64,000 nt of DNA from Nocardiopsis prasina DSM 43845 (GTDB lineage Bacteria; Actinomycetota; Actinomycetes; Streptosporangiales; Streptosporangiaceae), in assembly GCF_000341265.1 (NCBI RefSeq), contig NZ_ANAE01000127.1, positions 5,116 to 69,115 of the forward strand, in the 5' to 3' direction. Made by a program: the position numbers and the translations under genes. Positions 33,053 through 41,853 of this stretch are shown in pieces. The stretch's first letter is position 1, and the number at the start of each line of letters is the position of its first letter. The notes under the pieces were generated by a model. It saw nothing but the letters and a program-made list of their open reading frames with translations. It was not told the origin of the DNA and did not search any database.

Positions 33053-33532
33053 CTTCCAGAGGGTGGCCCGCTCCACCACGTAGACCTCCAGGTTGCCCAC
33101 GCTCGCTCCGCACGTGTCCTGCCTCTCGGTGGCGACCAGGGCCGAGGCGATCAGCTCCGCGCGGTGCCGCTCCTCGGGCTCGGTGTCGCCCACCGGGATC
33201 ACCTGGCGCACGTGGTGGCAGCGCGCGCGGCCGCTGGTGTGCACCAGACCCACCACGTACGTGCGCTTCCAGCGCCGTAGGGCGGCCTGGTGCGGGATCA
33301 CGTACCGGTAGCGGCAGCGTACCCGGGTGCCGTCGGGCAGTCCCGCCTCGGCCTGGTAGGTGATCGACCACCAGTTCTCGGCCACGGGCACGACCGTCGC
33401 GTGCATGGCTCTCGCCCATGCCTCCAGGGTCGACCGGTTCTCGGCCTCGATGACGGCGGCGTCGGTCACGGCGCCCTCCGCGCTGTTGAACGGACCCCGG
33501 GCGCCCCCTCGAGTCGCCCGGGGCTCTGACAT
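33032..33532 (-). CDS. Hypothetical protein near the TIR/SLOG cluster
   Basis: 166 residues, no family recognised. The middle is beta-rich with aromatic residues (ENWWSITYQAE, RWKRTYVVGLV), and two cysteines lie at RCHHVRQVIP and DTCGASV. No signal peptide or membrane helix. It is downstream of the XRE-TPR gene on the same strand, 73 nt away. Whether it belongs to the TIR/SLOG cluster is unclear. Confidence 0.6.
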   Translation of the reverse strand: MSEPRATRGGARGPFNSAEGAVTDAAVIEAENRSTLEAWARAMHATVVPVAENWWSITYQAEAGLPDGTRVRCRYRYVIPHQAALRRWKRTYVVGLVHTSGRARCHHVRQVIPVGDTEPEERHRAELIASALVATERQDTCGASVGNLEVYVVERATLWKPGVARY

Positions 33533-33605
33533 GTGATCACTCTAGGTGGCCAGTGGGATCCGAAGGGTACAGATTGTGTCCCCAGTGTCGAGACCGTTCG
33601 CCCGT

Positions 33606-34847
33606 TCAGGACAGCAGGCCGATCCGTTCGGCCAGAACCCCCGCCCCGTCGCGGCGCCGGGGATCGCGTGACTCCAGCTCCTCCAACACCATGTGGCGGG
33701 CGAAGGCGTTGTAACGGACCGTCTCCGGAGCCGCAGCGTGCGCGGCCTCCAGCACCCGCAGCGCCTCGTCCCGCTGTCCGGCCAGACGGTGGGCGCGGGC
33801 CTGCTCGATCCGGTGCCGGGCCCCGCGCGGCCTCGACGGGATCGCCTCCGCCGGGGCGCGTCCGGACTGGCGGACCGCCTCGTGCCCGCTGCGCAGCTCC
33901 ACCGCCACGGTCACCGCGTGGGCGCCGATCACCGGCCGGGAGAACGAGGTCATCGGGTGGTAGTAGGACGCGGGCAGCCGCTCGGCCGCCTTCCGGGCGG
34001 TGTCCCAGTGCCGCCACGCCGTCCCCGCCTCCCCGCGCCGCGCCGCCGTGTACCCGGCCTCGAACCGCAGTGCGCCCCACACCGCCAGCACGTCCAGGTC
34101 GGCGTCCGGCAGGTGCCGCTCCAGGTGGCGGCTGGCCTCCTCAGTGACAGCGTCCGCCGCCTCCCAGTCGCCCGCGTCCCGGTGCGCCTGGGCCAGCAGC
34201 CAGGCCGCCACCCCCAGGGCGTGCGGGTCCTCCGCCTCCTGCGCGGCGACCATGCCGCGTTCGGCCACCCGCCACAGAAGGCTCTGCGCGGGCTGGTAGG
34301 CGATGAAGAACTGCGCCAGCGAGCACACCTCCGACAGCACCGAGTTCGCCGCACGCCGGTCCGTCCCGTTCTCGGCGCCGCGCACCGCCCGCTGGGCGTC
34401 ATCGAACAGCCCGGGGAGCAGGCGCCCCACCACGTCGCGGTGGTTGGGCGCCGAGTGCCGCGCCCGCCAGGCCCCCGCCAGCCGGGCGCGCAGCCGCTCC
34501 ACCGTGGGAACCGGCCGGTCGTCGCCCAGAGCGAGGGAGTTGACCGACGCTCGGACCCTCGGCAGCAGCGTGTGCCCCGGACCGCTGAACAGTGCCACGG
34601 GTACGGACTGCTTGCCGGTGAGTTCGGCCAGGTCACGAAGGTGCAGCACCTCCACCAGGGACAGGAGGACCGGGAGCCTGGGCGTGCTCAGCCGTCCGGT
34701 CTCCAGGGCCTTGACCCACGAGGCGGAACGCCCCACGAGGCCGCCGAGCACCTCCCTGGTCAGACCTCGTCTGGTGCGGTTCAGCTTGAGACGGGTACCG
34801 AAGGGGATGTCGACCTCGTACGGGTCCGGGGTGCCGTCCACGGGCAT
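33606..34847 (-). CDS. XRE-family regulator with TPR-like C-terminus
   Basis: 413 residues. N-terminal Cro/CI helix-turn-helix (FGTRLKLNRTRRGLTREVLGGL, then SASWVKALETGRL) and a long helical TPR-like repeat region to the C-terminus. Such regulators are common in streptomycete-type actinomycetes, often with a nearby effector protein. It lies 147 nt downstream of the SLOG-TM gene on the same strand and is a candidate regulator of that cluster. ATG at 34847 with a GGAAAC site. Confidence 0.83.
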   Translation of the reverse strand: MPVDGTPDPYEVDIPFGTRLKLNRTRRGLTREVLGGLVGRSASWVKALETGRLSTPRLPVLLSLVEVLHLRDLAELTGKQSVPVALFSGPGHTLLPRVRASVNSLALGDDRPVPTVERLRARLAGAWRARHSAPNHRDVVGRLLPGLFDDAQRAVRGAENGTDRRAANSVLSEVCSLAQFFIAYQPAQSLLWRVAERGMVAAQEAEDPHALGVAAWLLAQAHRDAGDWEAADAVTEEASRHLERHLPDADLDVLAVWGALRFEAGYTAARRGEAGTAWRHWDTARKAAERLPASYYHPMTSFSRPVIGAHAVTVAVELRSGHEAVRQSGRAPAEAIPSRPRGARHRIEQARAHRLAGQRDEALRVLEAAHAAAPETVRYNAFARHMVLEELESRDPRRRDGAGVLAERIGLLS

Positions 34848-34994
34848 CGCGGTTTCCTTCCCTGGGGGAGACGCGGAGTCCAGGCTACGAGCCGCCTCCT
34901 GGCCCCACGGCGGGAAGACGACCACTTCCCCCGGTCGGACCCCGCGCACCGGGTATGGCCCGGTCGGACCCCCTCCGAACTGGGGTGACGTCGC

Positions 34995-36077
34995 TCAGTT
35001 CCGTGTGCTGAGGGAGGGCGGCGGTGCCACCTGGGGGCCGCCGGGGCTGCGCAGACGTTCGAAGACGAGGTCGAAGGTGAACCCGGCGGTGAACCCCACC
35101 GGCACCACGAAGAACAGCAGGCGCCGGGCATCGAGCTCCACCAGCAGCTCCGGGACGGTCAGCAACTGGGCGGCCACGTACAGCAGGACCGACACCGCGC
35201 CCGCGCCCAGTCCACGCGCGCAGGCCCGCAGGGCCGAGGGGGTCCGACCGAACGAGTCCCTGATCAGCGCCCCCGACACGGCCGCGCACATCGGCCCCGC
35301 CAACAACAGGGTGAGACTGAGCGCGTCGGCCGGCCCCGGACCTCCGGCCAGCACGATCGACGCCAGCGCGGCGAGCAACAGCAGGATCGCGCCGACCAGC
35401 CCGGCCGATTCGCGCCAGCGGCCCCACCGCCGGGCCCGCTCCTCACGGCGCCGTCGTTCGGCCCGCCGCTCCATCTGACGGCGCAGCACCTCCGTCATGC
35501 GCCGGGCCGACCCCGGCGACCAGGACTCGCCCAGGGCGCGCACGTCCTCGCGGTCCACGTGCTCACCGGAACCGTCCAGGTACACCCACACCTGCCGGGC
35601 CGCGCCGCCGAACACGGCCAGCGGGACCAGGGGGACGCCCTGGGCCAGCGCCACCACCCCGGTGACCCGGGTGGACCGCCCGCCCCCGGCCAGGACGATG
35701 CCGTCCACCTCGAACAGGGTCCGGTAGTACGGCACCTCCCACTCGGCGCCGGTGTCGCGGATCGTGGTGACACGAACCCTCGACCCCTCGGGCAGGTCGG
35801 GCGCGTAGTCCTGGTGCCGGGGAGGGTGGGCGATGATCTGGGCTTCGGGCGCGGAGGCCGCCGCGTACCCGCGCGCGACCAGGGTCTCGACGTAGTGCTC
35901 GTCGTCGGCGAAGACCACGAGGTCGTACCCGGCCAGGGCCAGCTCGCGGCCGAGCTCGTGGCAGGCGCCGCGCACCTGGTCGGTGGCGCTCAGGGGCGGT
36001 TCGTACTCGCGGGAGGAGTCGACGCTGCCGACCACGGCGATCCGCGGTCGCTTCGACGGGACGGGTGCCTGCTTCAC
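34995..36077 (-). CDS. SLOG-domain protein with four C-terminal membrane helices
   Basis: 360 residues. Residues 11-185 form a SLOG-like Rossmann domain: first strand IAVVGSVDSS, helix LGRELALAGYDLVVFAD, then DGIVLAGGGRSTRVTGVVALA, the glycine-rich nucleotide loop, and VPLVPLAVFGGAA. A charged R/E linker (198-222) leads to four membrane helices (about 224-246, 250-272, 287-308 and 318-340). SLOG domains bind NAD-like nucleotides, as in ThsA of Thoeris defence. A SLOG-membrane fusion could be a ligand-opened pore. The GTG start lies 10 nt after the TIR gene's stop, so the two are one operon. Confidence 0.78.
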   Translation of the reverse strand: MKQAPVPSKRPRIAVVGSVDSSREYEPPLSATDQVRGACHELGRELALAGYDLVVFADDEHYVETLVARGYAAASAPEAQIIAHPPRHQDYAPDLPEGSRVRVTTIRDTGAEWEVPYYRTLFEVDGIVLAGGGRSTRVTGVVALAQGVPLVPLAVFGGAARQVWVYLDGSGEHVDREDVRALGESWSPGSARRMTEVLRRQMERRAERRRREERARRWGRWRESAGLVGAILLLLAALASIVLAGGPGPADALSLTLLLAGPMCAAVSGALIRDSFGRTPSALRACARGLGAGAVSVLLYVAAQLLTVPELLVELDARRLLFFVVPVGFTAGFTFDLVFERLRSPGGPQVAPPPSLSTRN

Positions 36078-36087
36078 GGGGACTCCA

Positions 36088-37164
36088 TCACGGTGCGGGG
36101 AGGTCGGTCGGGGTGTCCTCCGTGGAGGGCCGACCCTGGGGGAGGAGGGCGCGCAGGGCCGCCGCCGCGGCGGCGGCGCCGGCGGTCTCGGACACGGCGC
36201 GGGCGAGCCAGACGAGGGCGTGGGAGTCCGGGTGCTGGGCGCGCAGGTGCGACACGAGCCGGGCGTGGCGCTCGGGGGCGGGTACGGTGACCGGCCAGTA
36301 CAGGGGGTTGAGTGCCCGGTCCCGGCGGAGTTCTCCGAGCCTGCGCAGGAACGCCGCCCAGCACTCGGGGTCGTCCAGCGCGGGGACCGTGAGCAGGACC
36401 CGGGCGGCCCGCTCACCGACGGTCCCGCGCGCGTCGGGCCCCCCAGGTTCGCACTCGGTGACTTCCTCGGGCGGGGCGGCCCCGTCCGAGCCCGGAGCCG
36501 AACCCGAACCCGGGACCGGGCCGTCCGGGTCACGGCCGTCCCTCCGGGCCACCGCGTCCCAGGCGGGGACCGCCTCCCGGGCGAGGGCCTCGGGCAGGGG
36601 CGGCAGGGCGACGGCCGCGGAGCGGGCGACCAGGGCCCCGATCCGGTAGCACAGGGCCTGGTACGCGGTCGGGTCGGTGAGCATCAGCTCCAGGACCCCG
36701 GCGTCCGCGTGACCGGGCACGCCCACCCAGTCCAGCCGTTGGCGTTCCCGCACCACGCGGGGGAGCGGCCCGCTGAGCGGTTGCCACACCAGGGGAAGGA
36801 TGTGGTGGGGCGGGGCGCCGTCGTCGCGGAACCGGCGGACCCGCTCCTCGACGATCCACCACTCCCGGGCGCACCAGGCGCTGTTGAGGTGGGTCTCGCT
36901 GAGCAGGACCACCAGCGTGCGGGTGGTGGCGCAGTGCCGGAGCAGCTCGGAGCGCCACCCGCCGCCCGGCTCCAGGGTGGGCCCGGTGGCGCCGAAGGCG
37001 TGGTCGTCGGTGTGCAGACGGACCATGCCCTCCAGGTCGGCGTGGAAGCGCAGCACGTGCTCGCGGTCGGCCCTGCGCCCGCCGTAGCTCGTGAAGAAGG
37101 CGCTGGTCCCGCCCGCGCCGACCCCCTCCGTGCCGGTCGCCTCCACGCCCGTCGTCTCCACCAT
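36088..37164 (-). CDS. fxsC: TIR-domain protein, FxsC type
   Basis: 358 residues. A TIR fold covers about residues 20-185: first strand SAFFTSYGG, then TRTLVVLLSETHLNSAWCAREWW, which keeps the SxWCxxE motif with E101 in the place of the NADase glutamate. After it, a Pro-rich linker (about 190-255) leads to a helical C-terminal domain. The shape and setting fit the FxsC family ('TIR-like protein' of the FxSxx-COOH systems). It lies between the big FxsT-type gene (42 nt upstream) and the SLOG-TM gene. Enzyme activity is not shown by sequence alone. Confidence 0.8.
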   Translation of the reverse strand: MVETTGVEATGTEGVGAGGTSAFFTSYGGRRADREHVLRFHADLEGMVRLHTDDHAFGATGPTLEPGGGWRSELLRHCATTRTLVVLLSETHLNSAWCAREWWIVEERVRRFRDDGAPPHHILPLVWQPLSGPLPRVVRERQRLDWVGVPGHADAGVLELMLTDPTAYQALCYRIGALVARSAAVALPPLPEALAREAVPAWDAVARRDGRDPDGPVPGSGSAPGSDGAAPPEEVTECEPGGPDARGTVGERAARVLLTVPALDDPECWAAFLRRLGELRRDRALNPLYWPVTVPAPERHARLVSHLRAQHPDSHALVWLARAVSETAGAAAAAAALRALLPQGRPSTEDTPTDLPAP

Positions 37165-37205
37165 GGCCCTCCCCCCAGTCGGCCCAGCCCCGTCACCGAT
37201 GTCGC

Positions 37206-40200
37206 TCAGATCTCCGGCACCTCCAGGTCGATGTGACCGCGTTCGCTGACGGAGTCGCCCATGTGGCGGGCGGTGCTGTTCAGGTAGTTGGCGTAGGCCA
37301 GCTCGTAATGCGGGTGCTGGGTGCCGCACACCTGGTGGAGCTCCTCCTGGGTGCGTACGTCCAGCGCCACGGCCTCGGTGATCTCCCCCTTGGCCACCAG
37401 GGCGTTGGCGAGGTTCACCGCCGCGCCCAGGGAGAGGGGGTGCCCCGCGCCCACCTGGGGGTCGGTGCACAGTCCCTCGTGCGCCCGCCTGGCCTGGACC
37501 TCCGCCTCCTGGACGTGCCCGGTCCGGCAGGCGTAGGCGGCGAGGTTGGCCCTGGCCACCAGGGTGAAGGGGTGGTCCTGCCCGAACACCCCCGTGTAGC
37601 CGTCGACACACGTGCGGGCCTGGCGGTGGGCCAGGTCGTGGCGGTGGGCGGCGGCCAGGCACGCCGCCAGTTCCAGGGCCATGGCCAGGCTGCGGGGGTG
37701 CTCGTCGCCGTACTCGCGACAGTGCTGTTCGTGGGTTCGGCGAATCCGCTCCAGCGCCTGTTCGGGGTCGCCCACGAGTCGCTCGTTCACCGCCAGTTCC
37801 TTGCAGGCGTGCAGCGTGTGAGAGGACAGCTCCCCGATGGTGCGGCGCAGCATCTGCGCCGCCTGGTGGATCTGCCGGTGCGCCATCACGTACTCGCCCG
37901 TGCGACGGCGGTAGGTCGCGGTCGCCGAGGAGAGGATCCAGGTGTAGGGGTGGCGGTGGCCGAGGATCTCCCGGGTGACCCGGTGTGCCCGCTCACCGAC
38001 AGTCAGGGCCTCCGCGTAGTCTCCGGCCGCCGAGAGCGACAGCGCCAGGTTGTGCTCGGCCAGGAGGGTGTGCTGGTGGTGGGGGCCGCGACCGGCCAGG
38101 TAGGCGGCGTAGGTCTCCTTGTCGTGTTCGAGCGCCGACCCGAACCGTCCCAGGGCCCGCAGGTCCGCGCCCATGCCCCGACGCGTCAGCAGCGTGAACG
38201 GGTGCCGTTCGCCCAGGACCTCCCGCTGGAGTTCGAGGGTGCGGGAGTTCAGGCGTCCCGCCTCACGGTGCTCGCCGCGCGAGCGGTGCACGTTGGCCAG
38301 CTGGGTGGCCAGGTGCAGGCGGAGCCGGTCGCGTTCGCCGAAGGCGTCGGTCCAGGTACGCAGCAGCGGGGTGCCCAGGTCCAGCGCCGCCTCGAACTCG
38401 CCCTTGCGGTGGTGGTAGCGCACCTGGTTGACGAGCCAGCGGCGGACCTCGTCGTCCCCGCTCAGGTTGGCCTCGGAGGGTGCGATCTGCCAGCGCAGGT
38501 TCTGGTAGCGGCGGTCGTGGCGGGGGTCGTCCGCCTCCTCGTCGTGCGGGGCGTAGGAGGCCAGCACCTGGCGCACGGACTCGCGGACCCCGGCGCGCTC
38601 CTCGGCGGGGATGCGGTCCCGGACCACCTCCTGCACCGCCGGGTGCACCGAGAACATCTTCAGCTGCCGGTCGAAGTCCATCAACAGGACCCGGGTGAGC
38701 TGGAAGTGGACGTGGTTGAAGTTGACCCGTCCGGTCCGGTACTGGGGGTCGGCCCCGCTGTACTCGCTGACCGCGCGCGGCGACCGGAGCAGGTCCTCGG
38801 GGACCCCGTCGGCGGACAGGTGCGCCGCCAGCCGGATCAGGCACAGACTCGCCGGGTGGTACTGCTCCAGTTCGTCCAAAGCGAGGGAACTGCTCAGCCG
38901 CTCCTCGAACGAACCGGCTCCCCGGACCACCGAGGGTTCGCGTTCGTCGAGCAGCCGCGTGTACTCCACGACAGCCTCGGCGGCCCCGTCCAGGCGCTGC
39001 CCCGAGCTCAGCCACTCCAGCGCGCGGTGCAGCTGGGCGGGCAGGTGGCCGAGTCGGCGCGAGAGGGCCAGCGCGGTCCCGGCCTCGATCTCCGGGAGGC
39101 GGTCCCGGAAGAGCTCCACCACCTCGCCCTCGGTGAAGGGGCCCACCTGGAGGCAGCGCCGGTGGCCGTAGGCCTCCCACTCCCGGTGGTAGGAGGTGAT
39201 GATGACGTGTCCGTGGTCGTGCGGGATCAACGCGTCCAGCCCGCCGGGCGGCCCCGCGTTGTCGTAGACCAGCAGCCAGCGGTTGAGCGGACGCCCCGAC
39301 CGGAGTGCGGCCAACACGGGGTCGGCCTCGGGGGAGCGGTGGTCCGGGAACCGTTCGGCCAGGGTCGCCGCCAGTTCCTCAAGGGACGACTCGACCTTCT
39401 CCGGGCGGTCCGAGGCGATCCACCAGATGAGGTCGTAGTCGCTGCGGAAGCGCCGGACGAACTCGCGGACGATCTCCGACTTCCCGCTGCCCTGCATCCC
39501 CACCAGCACCACCGGTGGTTTGTCCTCCATGCCCTGCCCGAGGAGGTCGCGCAGCCGCTCCAGGAACCCCTCCCGGCCGCTGAAGTTCTGGTTGCCGTGG
39601 GGGGCGTTGCTGATCAGCTCCGGGTTGGGTGCCCCGGGGTAGCTGGGGCCCTGACCGGGGCCACGGGAGCGGTGACTCGGGAACCTCGGGTCGAAGCGGG
39701 CGAGCAGGGCGCCACGGGCGTCCTCCTCCTCCCGGATGCGCAGGTTGATCCACTCGGCGTCCGGGAAGCCGTCCGGTGGGGCGCCCTCGTCGATGGTCAC
39801 CCCCAGCACGCGGTGGGCTCCGTTGCCGCCCTGCTGCGGGGCGGTCTCCAACAGACGGTGCAGGAGCCCGAAGGCGGGCGACCCGTGCAGGTGGGCCGAG
39901 ACCAGCACCATGATGATCCCGTGTCCGCCGGTCTCCGGCAGGGGCGCGCCCGGGGCCGTCCTGGGCCGCACCACCCGGATGCCGACCCATTCCAGCTGGG
40001 GCTGGACCCAGTCCGCCCACGAACGGTCCCGGGAGTCGGCCAGCAGGGTCACCGAGGCGACGGCCCCGTGCCGGATCTGCTCGAAGACCAGCCTGACCTG
40101 CTCGCTCTGTTCTTGGGTGAGGTGACGCCCCCGGGGGACCGCGTCGCCGGTGAGGATGGAGGTCAGCCGTTCGTAGGCGTGGAACAGGGAGCTGGGTATC

Positions 40201-41072
40201 CACGTGCGTTCGAGGAAGGCCGCGAGGGTGAGGCGCTCGGCGATCCGCGCCTTGTAGGGGATCTCGGCCCGACCCCAGTACTGCCAGGGGTCGTCCTGGG
40301 AGGCCTCGACCCAGGACGCGAACGTCTCGTACGCGCGGTCCCGGAGTTCGTCCAGGTTGGGGAGTTCCAGGTCCACGCGGGTCAGGACCGGCCGGACCGG
40401 AACGTGCGGTGCCTCGGCGCGCAGCTCGGCGGCGATGCGGGCCGACTTCTGGATGGCGGTGGTGTTGAGGGTCAGGCAGAGGGCGACCTGGTCGGCCAGG
40501 ACGGTGGCGATGCGCCGCCCCAGGAGCCCGTTGCCAGGGGCTGTGTCGACCAGGACGTGGTCGTATCCGCTGTCCGCCAGCGCCGCGCGGAGTTCGCGCA
40601 GGAAGCGCATGGACAGGTCGCCGCGGGCGAACCCCGAACCGTGGATGGTGTCCAGCTGGGTGAGCCGGGCGGCGTGGTGGGTGCCCGGACCCAGGTAGCC
40701 GATCTCGCCCTCAGGTACGCCGGGGATGACCGGCCAGCGGCTCAGGTGTTCGACCTGGTCGCTGAGGTCGGCTCCGCGGGCGCACACCTCGGCGGGGTCG
40801 GCCCCCGGGTCGTGGCAGCCCTCGATGACACCGGTGATCATGTCGACCAGGCCGTGGGGACGTCCGCCGCGTAGTCCGAACAGCGGGGAGAAGTACTCGC
40901 GCAGCTCGGGGGAGCGCAGGTTGAAGTCGACGAGCAGAACGCTCCGACCGGTGCTGGCGATGTTCCAGGCCACGTTGGCCAGGGACGTGGTGCAACTGCT
41001 GCCCGACAGGGGCGAATGGAACACGAGGATCTGTCCGGCGGAGTTCGTGTCCCCGATTACTTTGCTGGTCAA
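37206..41072 (-). CDS. fxsT: FxsT-type STAND protein: ParA-like, TIR-like, NB-ARC and TPR domains
   Basis: 1,288 residues from the TTG at 41072 (GGAG 7 nt away; an ATG at 41180 is open but adds a basic, low-complexity leader). Domains: (1) ParA/MinD-like, residues 12-300, with the usual KGGTGRT P-loop degraded to PLSGSSCTTS, though LANVAW and VLVDTAPG remain; (2) TIR-like region, 338-460, lacking obvious catalytic residues; (3) NB-ARC ATPase, ~495-700, with an intact Walker A GMQGSGKSE (K531) and Walker B LLVYDN; (4) TPR array from ~890 to the end (LGERHPFTLLTRRG and like repeats). A STAND-type sensor or scaffold for the TIR and SLOG partners. Confidence 0.85.
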   Translation of the reverse strand: MTSKVIGDTNSAGQILVFHSPLSGSSCTTSLANVAWNIASTGRSVLLVDFNLRSPELREYFSPLFGLRGGRPHGLVDMITGVIEGCHDPGADPAEVCARGADLSDQVEHLSRWPVIPGVPEGEIGYLGPGTHHAARLTQLDTIHGSGFARGDLSMRFLRELRAALADSGYDHVLVDTAPGNGLLGRRIATVLADQVALCLTLNTTAIQKSARIAAELRAEAPHVPVRPVLTRVDLELPNLDELRDRAYETFASWVEASQDDPWQYWGRAEIPYKARIAERLTLAAFLERTWIPSSLFHAYERLTSILTGDAVPRGRHLTQEQSEQVRLVFEQIRHGAVASVTLLADSRDRSWADWVQPQLEWVGIRVVRPRTAPGAPLPETGGHGIIMVLVSAHLHGSPAFGLLHRLLETAPQQGGNGAHRVLGVTIDEGAPPDGFPDAEWINLRIREEEDARGALLARFDPRFPSHRSRGPGQGPSYPGAPNPELISNAPHGNQNFSGREGFLERLRDLLGQGMEDKPPVVLVGMQGSGKSEIVREFVRRFRSDYDLIWWIASDRPEKVESSLEELAATLAERFPDHRSPEADPVLAALRSGRPLNRWLLVYDNAGPPGGLDALIPHDHGHVIITSYHREWEAYGHRRCLQVGPFTEGEVVELFRDRLPEIEAGTALALSRRLGHLPAQLHRALEWLSSGQRLDGAAEAVVEYTRLLDEREPSVVRGAGSFEERLSSSLALDELEQYHPASLCLIRLAAHLSADGVPEDLLRSPRAVSEYSGADPQYRTGRVNFNHVHFQLTRVLLMDFDRQLKMFSVHPAVQEVVRDRIPAEERAGVRESVRQVLASYAPHDEEADDPRHDRRYQNLRWQIAPSEANLSGDDEVRRWLVNQVRYHHRKGEFEAALDLGTPLLRTWTDAFGERDRLRLHLATQLANVHRSRGEHREAGRLNSRTLELQREVLGERHPFTLLTRRGMGADLRALGRFGSALEHDKETYAAYLAGRGPHHQHTLLAEHNLALSLSAAGDYAEALTVGERAHRVTREILGHRHPYTWILSSATATYRRRTGEYVMAHRQIHQAAQMLRRTIGELSSHTLHACKELAVNERLVGDPEQALERIRRTHEQHCREYGDEHPRSLAMALELAACLAAAHRHDLAHRQARTCVDGYTGVFGQDHPFTLVARANLAAYACRTGHVQEAEVQARRAHEGLCTDPQVGAGHPLSLGAAVNLANALVAKGEITEAVALDVRTQEELHQVCGTQHPHYELAYANYLNSTARHMGDSVSERGHIDLEVPEI

Positions 41073-41237
41073 CGCGGCTCCGGGGGGAGGAAGTTTCCTT
41101 TTCTCGCACCTTCCCGTCGGCCCGTGTGTCCCGTGCGCACGGGCTTTCGGCTTGGGAGAGAGGATGTTCCCACTTTTCATGGGAAGGAACCCCGGGAAAC
41201 CTGGGTTGGGTGGTGAGGGAAAACGGCCGCAGTGAAT

Positions 41238-41720
41238 TCAGGGGCCGTTGTTACCATTGGTTCTGAGGTCGGCTTGGAGAAGGACCGGTGAGACGGCGAA
41301 TCCGTGCCGGGCGTAGGCGGGGACCGCCCGGTCGCTGGAGTGGACGCTCACCCGTTCCAGTTCGAGTTCGCGGGCCAGCCCCAGCACCGCCTGGATCAGC
41401 TGGCCGCCGAGACCGAGGTCCCGTGATTCGGGGCGTACGTAGACGCACTGCACGTCGCCCGAGGCCCGCCCGAACGCACGCGGCTGCGGGACGCGCGGGG
41501 TGACCGCCAGCCAGGCCATGCCGACCAGGGCACCGTCCATGACCGCCACGTAGCAGTGATGGGTGTCCCGCTGCCCCCTGCCCCAGTCGACGAACCGGGC
41601 AGTGAACTCGTCCAGGGGCAGCTCGGGGGCTCCGTGCACCTCTGTCTCCCACCCCCAGCGCAGCTCGGCGACGCCGCGCAGGTCCTCGGTGCGGGCCGGT
41701 CGGACGGTGGCTTCGCTCAT
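41238..41720 (-). CDS. GNAT-family acetyltransferase
   Basis: 160 residues. GCN5-type N-acetyltransferase: CYVAVMDGALVGMAWLAV, then CVYVRPESRDLGLGGQLI, the acetyl-CoA pyrophosphate loop (R/Q-x-x-G-x-G/A), and AVPAYARHGF near the end. It lies upstream of fxsT on the same strand, with 57-165 nt between depending on fxsT's start. It is probably a separate transcription unit. Substrate unknown. Confidence 0.85.
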   Translation of the reverse strand: MSEATVRPARTEDLRGVAELRWGWETEVHGAPELPLDEFTARFVDWGRGQRDTHHCYVAVMDGALVGMAWLAVTPRVPQPRAFGRASGDVQCVYVRPESRDLGLGGQLIQAVLGLARELELERVSVHSSDRAVPAYARHGFAVSPVLLQADLRTNGNNGP

Positions 41721-41753
41721 GCCCCGATGGTGCCAGCCCACCGGACACGGCGC

Positions 41754-41787
41754 AGCCCCCGGGGCGGCCTGCGCCGCGCCGGGGGCT
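41754..41787 (-). terminator. Hairpin terminator after prsW-like gene
   Basis: 9-bp G/C stem (41754-41762 with 41779-41787) between the prsW-like and GNAT genes, both on the minus strand. Confidence 0.6.
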
Positions 41788-41853
41788 CGTGGGTTCCAGG
41801 AGGTGCTCGGTTCTTCTGAGGGTCCCCGGGAACCCCCGCAGGAACCGACCGCC

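Noticed and set aside
37233-40874. A 1,213-codon open frame antisense to the fxsT-type gene
   Set aside because: Composition follows the wobble pattern of the opposite strand; no domain is seen. Long antisense frames are normal at this GC content.
41073-41237. FxsA-type RiPP precursor upstream of fxsT
   Set aside because: No short frame ending in F-x-S-x-x could be found here or around the cluster, and there is no radical-SAM gene in the window.
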